Assembly: GCF_001984155.1 (NCBI RefSeq)
Contig: NZ_MTQO01000048.1
Coordinates: forward strand, 434,001 to 498,000
DNA: 64,000 bases
Reading direction: 5' to 3'
Origin: Actinosynnema sp. ALI-1.44
Lineage (GTDB): Bacteria; Actinomycetota; Actinomycetes; Mycobacteriales; Pseudonocardiaceae
The notes beneath the pieces are model-generated. The model was given only the letters and a program-made list of their open reading frames with translations, was not told where the DNA came from and ran no database searches. Made by a program: the position numbers and the translations under genes. Below are positions 59,407 through 64,000 of this stretch, piece by piece. Positions within the stretch are counted from its first letter, which is position 1, and the number at the start of each line of letters is the position of its first letter.

Positions 59407-61368
59407 GTGGCGCTCGCCCTTTACCGCAAGTACCGTCCGGCGACCTTCGCTGAGGTGGTCGGTCAGGAGCACGTCACCGACCCGCTGCGCATCGCGCTCT
59501 CGGCTGGTCGGGTCAACCACGCGTATCTCTTCTCCGGCCCTCGTGGCTGCGGGAAGACCTCCAGCGCGCGGATCATGGCCAGATCGCTCAACTGCGTGCA
59601 GGGGCCGACCCCTGATCCGTGCGGTGAGTGCGAGTCGTGCGTGTCGCTGGCGCCCAACGGCCCCGGCAGCGTCGACGTGGTGGAGTTGGACGCGGCGAGC
59701 CACGGTGGTGTCGACGACACCCGTGAGCTGCGGGACCGGGCGTTCTTCGCGCCCGCCATCTCGCGCTACCGCATCTTCATCATCGACGAGGCCCACATGG
59801 TCACCACGCAGGGCTTCAACGCCCTGCTGAAGATCGTGGAGGAGCCGCCGGAGCACCTCATCTTCATCTTCGCGACCACCGAGCCGGACAAGGTGCTGAC
59901 CACCATCCGCTCGCGGACGCACCACTACCCGTTCCGGCTGATCCCGCCGGGCATCATGCGCGAGCTGCTTGAGCGCAACTGCGCCGCCGAGGGCGTCGCG
60001 GTCGAGCCGTCGGTCTTCCCGTTGGTGATCCGGGCCGGTGGCGGCTCCGCGCGGGACACGCAGTCGGTGATGGACCAGTTGTTGTCCGGTGCCGGTGCCG
60101 ACGGTGTCACCTACGAGCGCGCGGTGTCGTTGCTGGGTGTCACGGACATCGCGTTGATCAACGACATGGTCGACGGGCTGGCAACGGGTGACGCGGCGGC
60201 CGTGTACGGCACGATCGAGCGCCTCGTCGACGCAGGGCACGATCCGCGCAGGTTCGCGTCCGATCTGCTCGACCGGTTGCGTGATCTCGTCCTGCTGAGC
60301 GCCGTGCCGGATTCGGGCGCGCGTGGTCTGGTGAACGTGCCGGACGACGAGTTGTCGCGGATGTCCGCGCAGGCCGACCGGCTCGGCCCGGCGACGTTGT
60401 CCCGGTTCGCCGAAATCGTCCACACCGGACTCATCGAGATGCGCGGCGCGACGTCGCCGCGGCTGGTGATGGAGCTGCTGTGCGCGCGGATGCTGCTGCC
60501 CGCGGCGGTGCCGAGCGATCCGGCGCTCGATTCCGCTGTGCTGCAACGTCTTGAGCAGTTGGAGAAGCGCGCGTCGGTGGCGCCGATCGCCGCTGCCGCC
60601 GTTCCCGCGCTCGCCCAGCAGGCCGCGCCCGCGCCGACGCAGGCGCCCACGCCCGCCGCGGCTCCTGTGCAGCAACCACAACGGCAGCCGGAACCGGTGC
60701 CGGTGGCCGCGGCCCCTGTACACCAGGCGCCTCCGCCCGCCGCCGCCCCGGCAGCACCTGCCGAGCCAGGTGTGATGGACGCCGCGGCGCTGCGCCGGAT
60801 CTGGCCGGAACTGCTCGCGGAAGTGCGTCGCCAGCCCGGGGGCCGCAGCACCGAGGCCATGCTCACCAACGCGACTGTGCAGAGCATCGAAGGCGACATG
60901 GTCGTGATCGCGCACGCCGCCGCACCGCTGGCCAGGCGCTTGGGCGAGGCTCGCAACGTCGACCTGATCAGTACGGCGTTGAACAACGTGATCGGCGGCA
61001 AGTGGCGGATCACGTGCGTGCACGGGAGTGCCTCGGCCGCGCCGCAGGCGGCCCAGGCCCCGCCGCAGCCGCGCCCACAGCCGACGCGCCCGAGCCAGGC
61101 GGCTGCCCCTCCACCGCCGCAGCGCCAGGCCCCGCGTCCGGCCACGGACCACGACGACATCCCGCCGCCGGAGCCGCCCGAGCCCGACGACCCCCTCCCG
61201 CCACCTGCTCCGCCACCACCGCCGCCCAAGACCGAGGCGGAGGAAGAGGAGGAGATGCTCGTCGAGGCGTCACAGAAGCCGGGCGAGGGCGAGCGGATCG
61301 TGGCACGCGACCCGGAGGAAGTGGCGATCGAGCTGCTGACCCAGGAACTCGGCGCGAAGAAGATCTGA
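59407..61368 (+). CDS. dnaX: DNA polymerase III subunits gamma and tau
   Basis: This 653-residue clamp-loader ATPase begins MALALYRKYRPATFAEVVGQ. It has the Walker A SGPRGCGKTSSARI, four zinc-binding cysteines in CVQGPTPDPCGECESC, Walker B IIDEAHMVT and sensor 1 FIFATTEPDK. Domain III follows, then a long Ala/Pro-rich linker (about 395-460 and 545-610) and a conserved C-terminal tail. GTG 59407 is preferred (a TAGGGT box is seven bases upstream, so leaderless); the open frame upstream reads through the SRP RNA. No obvious poly-A slippery site for a gamma form is seen. Confidence 0.95.
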   Translation: MALALYRKYRPATFAEVVGQEHVTDPLRIALSAGRVNHAYLFSGPRGCGKTSSARIMARSLNCVQGPTPDPCGECESCVSLAPNGPGSVDVVELDAASHGGVDDTRELRDRAFFAPAISRYRIFIIDEAHMVTTQGFNALLKIVEEPPEHLIFIFATTEPDKVLTTIRSRTHHYPFRLIPPGIMRELLERNCAAEGVAVEPSVFPLVIRAGGGSARDTQSVMDQLLSGAGADGVTYERAVSLLGVTDIALINDMVDGLATGDAAAVYGTIERLVDAGHDPRRFASDLLDRLRDLVLLSAVPDSGARGLVNVPDDELSRMSAQADRLGPATLSRFAEIVHTGLIEMRGATSPRLVMELLCARMLLPAAVPSDPALDSAVLQRLEQLEKRASVAPIAAAAVPALAQQAAPAPTQAPTPAAAPVQQPQRQPEPVPVAAAPVHQAPPPAAAPAAPAEPGVMDAAALRRIWPELLAEVRRQPGGRSTEAMLTNATVQSIEGDMVVIAHAAAPLARRLGEARNVDLISTALNNVIGGKWRITCVHGSASAAPQAAQAPPQPRPQPTRPSQAAAPPPPQRQAPRPATDHDDIPPPEPPEPDDPLPPPAPPPPPPKTEAEEEEEMLVEASQKPGEGERIVARDPEEVAIELLTQELGAKKI

Positions 61369-61391
61369 CCGTCGGTGGATCCGGCCGGGGA

Positions 61392-62261
61392 TCAGCCGAG
61401 GTAGGTCACGATCGACGCCGCGATGGCGTCGGCGTAGCGCTGGCGCCCCTGGGGGCTGGACAGCACGGCCGCTTCGTCCGCGTTGCGCATGTTGCCGCAC
61501 TCGACCAGTGCCGCCGGGCGTTCCGAGAGGTTCAGTCCACCCAGGTCGGCGCGGGGTGACATGCCGTTCGTCCCGATGTACGTCGACGTCGCGAAACCCG
61601 CTGCGCGCAAGCCATCCCGCAGTGCCGTGGCGAGCTTCTTCGCCGGTTCGCCCTGCGCGGCGTTCAGCGGCGGCGCCGAGTAGGCGATGTGAAAACCGTG
61701 TGCGCCAGGGGAAGTGGAGCCGTCGGCGTGAATGGACACGACGGCGGCCGCGCCCGACTGGTTGCCGATCGCCGCGCGCCTGTCCACGCACGGGCCGACA
61801 CCGGTGTCGTCGTCACGGGTCATCACGACCTTGATTCCCTTGGCGGTCAGCAACTCCCGCACGCGAACGGAAACGTCCCACGTGAACGCGTGCTCGGTGT
61901 ACCCGGCGTTGGTCGATGTCCCGGTGGTGTTGCACGCCTTGGTTTGCCCACGCCCGGCTGGCACCTTCTTGTTGATCTCGGCGGGATTCGACGAGTTCCC
62001 ACCGTTGTGCCCGGGGTCGAGGACGACGACCTTGCCCGCCACCGGCGGGGCGGCCGACGTGGTCGGCGGCGTCGACGCAGCCGGAGGTGACGCGGGGGCC
62101 TGACTCGACGAGGTCGCCGACGGAGTCGACGCGGCCGTCTCGACCGGCGTCGGCGCGGGGGGCACCGCGATGGGCGTGCCTGGTTCGGTCGTGCCGCACG
62201 CGGCGAGGAAGGCCACTGCGGCGGCGAGCGCGAAACAGGCGCGGCGGGGCGAGGACGTCAC
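61392..62261 (-). CDS. N-acetylmuramoyl-L-alanine amidase lipoprotein (Rv3717 type)
   Basis: This 289-residue protein has a lipobox (LAAC, lipid Cys at 22). A Pro/Ser/Thr linker (about 25-75) follows, then an Amidase_3 domain with zinc ligands His in LDPGHNGG, Glu in TEHAFTWD, His in VSIHADGS and the catalytic Glu in LVECGNMRN. It cuts the bond between MurNAc and the stem peptide. M. tuberculosis Rv3717 is the closest known type. GTG 62261 follows TAGTCT by six bases on the minus strand, so the transcript may be leaderless. Divergent from ebfC. Confidence 0.93.
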   Translation of the reverse strand: MTSSPRRACFALAAAVAFLAACGTTEPGTPIAVPPAPTPVETAASTPSATSSSQAPASPPAASTPPTTSAAPPVAGKVVVLDPGHNGGNSSNPAEINKKVPAGRGQTKACNTTGTSTNAGYTEHAFTWDVSVRVRELLTAKGIKVVMTRDDDTGVGPCVDRRAAIGNQSGAAAVVSIHADGSTSPGAHGFHIAYSAPPLNAAQGEPAKKLATALRDGLRAAGFATSTYIGTNGMSPRADLGGLNLSERPAALVECGNMRNADEAAVLSSPQGRQRYADAIAASIVTYLG

Positions 62262-62316
62262 ACCGAGAGACTAGTCTTGACAACACAAACCAGGACGCGA
62301 ACTCGAGGGAGCGGCG

Positions 62317-62658
62317 GTGCAACCCGGACCCGGCGGAATGCCGAACATTCAGGACATCCTGCAGCAGGCGCAGGCCATGCAGGAGAAGCTCGCGTCCGCG
62401 CAGCAGGAGCTCGAGGACGTCGAGGTGACGGGCACGGCAGGCGGCGGGCTGGTGACCGCGACGGTCTCCGGCGCGGGCGAGCTGACCGCGCTGGCCATCG
62501 ACCCGAAGGCGGTCGACCCCGACGACGTGGAAACCCTGTCCGACCTGGTCGTCGCGGCGGTCAGGGACGCCAACCGCAACGCGCAGAAACTGGCCGAGGA
62601 GAAGATGGGTGGCCTCGCCGGTGGGTTCGGCGGCGCGCTCGGACTGCCTGGTCTCTGA
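62317..62658 (+). CDS. ebfC: YbaB/EbfC nucleoid-associated protein
   Basis: This 113-residue protein reads [20 protein letters not shown], then [20 protein letters not shown] and [18 protein letters not shown], the YbaB/EbfC pattern. It is a small DNA-binding dimer, in most bacteria encoded between dnaX and recR, as here. GTG 62317 follows GGGAGCGGCG. Its stop overlaps the recR ATG by one base. Confidence 0.95.
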   Translation: MQPGPGGMPNIQDILQQAQAMQEKLASAQQELEDVEVTGTAGGGLVTATVSGAGELTALAIDPKAVDPDDVETLSDLVVAAVRDANRNAQKLAEEKMGGLAGGFGGALGLPGL

Positions 62659-63254
62659 TGTACGAAGGCCCGGTACAGGACCTGATCGACGAACTCGGCC
62701 GGCTGCCGGGCGTCGGTCCGAAGAGCGCGCAGCGGATCGCCTTCCACCTGCTGGCCGCGGAGCCCGCCGACATCGCCCGGCTGCAGGACGCGCTGCAGAA
62801 GGTCAAGGAGGGGGTGCAGTTCTGCGACATCTGCGGCAACGTCAGCGAGCAGGCGACGTGCCGCATCTGCCGGGACGCCAGGCGCGACGCGCAGAAGGTG
62901 TGCGTGGTCGAGGAGCCCAAGGACGTGCTGGCGATCGAGCGGACCCGTGAGTTCAAGGGCCGCTACCACGTGCTCGGCGGCGCGCTGGACCCGTTGTCCG
63001 GCATCGGTCCGGACCAACTGCGGATCCGCCAGTTGCTCGGCCGGATCGGTGAGCACGACGTGACCGAGGTGATCCTGGCGACCGACCCGAACACGGAGGG
63101 TGAGGCCACCGCGACGTACCTGATCCGGTTGCTGCGCGACTTCCCCGGGCTGGCCGTGACCAGGCTGGCGTCCGGCCTGCCGATGGGTGGCGACCTCGAG
63201 TTCGCCGACGAGCTGACGTTGACCCGCGCGCTGTCGGGACGTCGTGCCGTCTGA
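62658..63254 (+). CDS. recR: Recombination protein RecR
   Basis: This 198-residue recombination mediator begins with the HhH region [20 protein letters not shown] zinc finger follows, C-x2-C-x8-C-x2-C ([16 protein letters not shown]), then a Toprim domain with [13 protein letters not shown] and [14 protein letters not shown], and a Walker-like C-terminal end. It works with RecF/RecO in loading RecA. Coupled to ebfC (TGATG) and overlapping the next gene by 11 bases. Confidence 0.97.
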   Translation: MYEGPVQDLIDELGRLPGVGPKSAQRIAFHLLAAEPADIARLQDALQKVKEGVQFCDICGNVSEQATCRICRDARRDAQKVCVVEEPKDVLAIERTREFKGRYHVLGGALDPLSGIGPDQLRIRQLLGRIGEHDVTEVILATDPNTEGEATATYLIRLLRDFPGLAVTRLASGLPMGGDLEFADELTLTRALSGRRAV

Positions 63255-63822
63255 CGACATCCCCGATGTCGTCCCCGATGTCGTCGAAGCTGTTCTGGCG
63301 GCGCCGCCGCGACTCGGCGGCGTCCGCCTGCTGGCCGTCGACGGCCCGTCCGGGTCGGGCAAGTCCACGCTGGCCCGCCGGGTCGTCGAGCGGTTGCGCG
63401 GTGAATCCCGCACGACGACCCTGATATCCACCGACGAGTTCGCGACTTGGGACAACCCGGTCGCCTGGTGGTCACGCCTCGAAGAAGGCGTTTTGCAGCC
63501 ATTGGCGCATGGCCGCGCGGGTCGTTATCAACGCACCGAGTGGGTGCACGACATACCAACATCCGGTGAACTCATCACCGTCGAAGTTCCGGAAGTCCTC
63601 GTTCTCGAAGGTGTGTCCGCTGGGCGCACGGCTGTTCACGCCCGGCTTTCAACCCTCGTTTGGGTTGAATTCGCCGACGCGGCCGCTCGACTTGAACGCT
63701 CTGTTACACGCGATGGTGAGAGATACCGCACACACCTGTTGCGTTGGCAGCGGTTCGAGACGGGGTGGTTCGAAGTCGACAATCCGGCGGCTCGCGCGGG
63801 CCCAAAATTTCACCCTAGGTAA
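63244..63822 (+). CDS. Uridine kinase-like P-loop ATPase
   Basis: This 192-residue protein has the P-loop [16 protein letters not shown] (about residues 32-47), then [26 protein letters not shown], and [18 protein letters not shown] at the C-terminus. It resembles the uridine kinase/AAA-type phosphotransferase family. GTG 63244 overlaps recR by 11 bases, so it is probably co-translated with it. The phosphate acceptor is not known. Confidence 0.8.
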   Translation: MPSDDIPDVVPDVVEAVLAAPPRLGGVRLLAVDGPSGSGKSTLARRVVERLRGESRTTTLISTDEFATWDNPVAWWSRLEEGVLQPLAHGRAGRYQRTEWVHDIPTSGELITVEVPEVLVLEGVSAGRTAVHARLSTLVWVEFADAAARLERSVTRDGERYRTHLLRWQRFETGWFEVDNPAARAGPKFHPR

Positions 63823-63970
63823 TCGTGCGCATGTAGATGCGTGTTTTTTGGGAAACGACGTGGCCCGATTGTGACCTCCGGTGGTTCGGACAGCACCGTT
63901 GACCGACTAGATTCGGCGACCACACAGTGAGACCCGGACAACATCCGGACGGTTTCCTAGGGAGTGCGTG

Positions 63971-64000
63971 ATGGCTTACCCGCGATCCGCGCGTCCGATG
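63971..64000 (+). CDS. Start of an unidentified gene
   Basis: ATG 63971 follows GGGAGTGCGTG and opens a frame (MAYPRSARPM) that runs to the edge. Only ten codons are visible, so no family can be given. The upstream 148 bases include TTGACC and TAGATT, which lie too close together for one promoter. Confidence 0.4.
   Translation, partial: MAYPRSARPM

Overview
The window is high-GC actinobacterial DNA. Gene content and order point to the Pseudonocardiales (an Amycolatopsis/Kibdelosporangium/Saccharothrix-type genome). Evidence includes a WhiB protein, a class A penicillin-binding protein with a PASTA domain, an XRE/DUF397 pair, many GTG starts, many candidate leaderless promoters, and a gene order resembling the Mycobacterium tuberculosis block Rv3660c to Rv3721c (ssd, HAD hydrolase, acs, holin-like protein, EphE-like, marP, NUDIX, thioredoxin-like, nth, crp, MBL, RidA, two ArsA-like ATPases, whiB4, ponA2, metallophosphoesterase, asd, ask, dnaX, amidase, ebfC, recR). 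This is inferred from remembered gene order, not from a search.

Layout. 1-2.4 kb: a partial Ssd/CpaE-like ATPase (minus) and a HAD-IB hydrolase. 3.1-10 kb: a peptidoglycan-turnover cluster with three exported hydrolases (NagZ, NamZ, AmiE-like) followed by a MurR-like regulator and MurQ, the gene set of the Bacillus subtilis MurNAc-recycling operon without its PTS transporter. 10-20 kb: an Excalibur lipoprotein, a Fic-fold protein with a degenerate active site, acs, an HTH/DUF397 pair, OsmC, a GntR-controlled nitrilase/DUF2848 locus with two related operators, nhaA behind an RNA leader that can hide its ribosome binding site, a holin-like membrane protein and an EphE-like hydrolase that lacks the usual nucleophile. 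20-24.5 kb: the coupled minus-strand operon nth, thioredoxin-like, NUDIX, marP, then a small membrane protein and crp. 24.8-32.4 kb: an MFS transporter with a nucleoside hydrolase, a PHP-type phosphoesterase, a second sliding clamp (DnaN paralogue), MBL and NUDIX hydrolases, and an oxidoreductase. 32.7-40.8 kb: two tandem paralogues of unknown function coupled to RidA and DUF4177, the ArsA-like ATPase pair, whiB4 and ponA2.

41.0-45.85 kb is a decayed integrative element in a tRNA-Pro(CGG) gene. An exact 43-bp copy of the tRNA 3' half marks the left end, next to what looks like the original tRNA terminator; the intact tRNA lies at the right end. Inside are a remnant of a thiopeptide/LanB-type enzyme, a secreted crystallin-like protein, an ECF sigma factor with a CU044_5270-type membrane partner, and a composite of broken recombinase genes.

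45.9-64 kb returns to core genes: metallophosphoesterase, YqeY-like protein, an S9 peptidase, Dps, an FMN reductase, a hormone-sensitive-lipase-type hydrolase, a Fur-family regulator, a second MFS transporter, asd and ask (with an internal start for the beta subunit), a PIG-V-like mannosyltransferase, a nitroreductase, a secreted trypsin, the SRP RNA, dnaX, an amidase, ebfC, recR, a uridine-kinase-like ATPase and the first codons of one more gene. Two kinds of dispersed sequence recur: a long near-perfect hairpin (10.5 and 59.1 kb) and a GC-rich element of about 85 bp (2.8 and 40.9 kb, opposite orientations).
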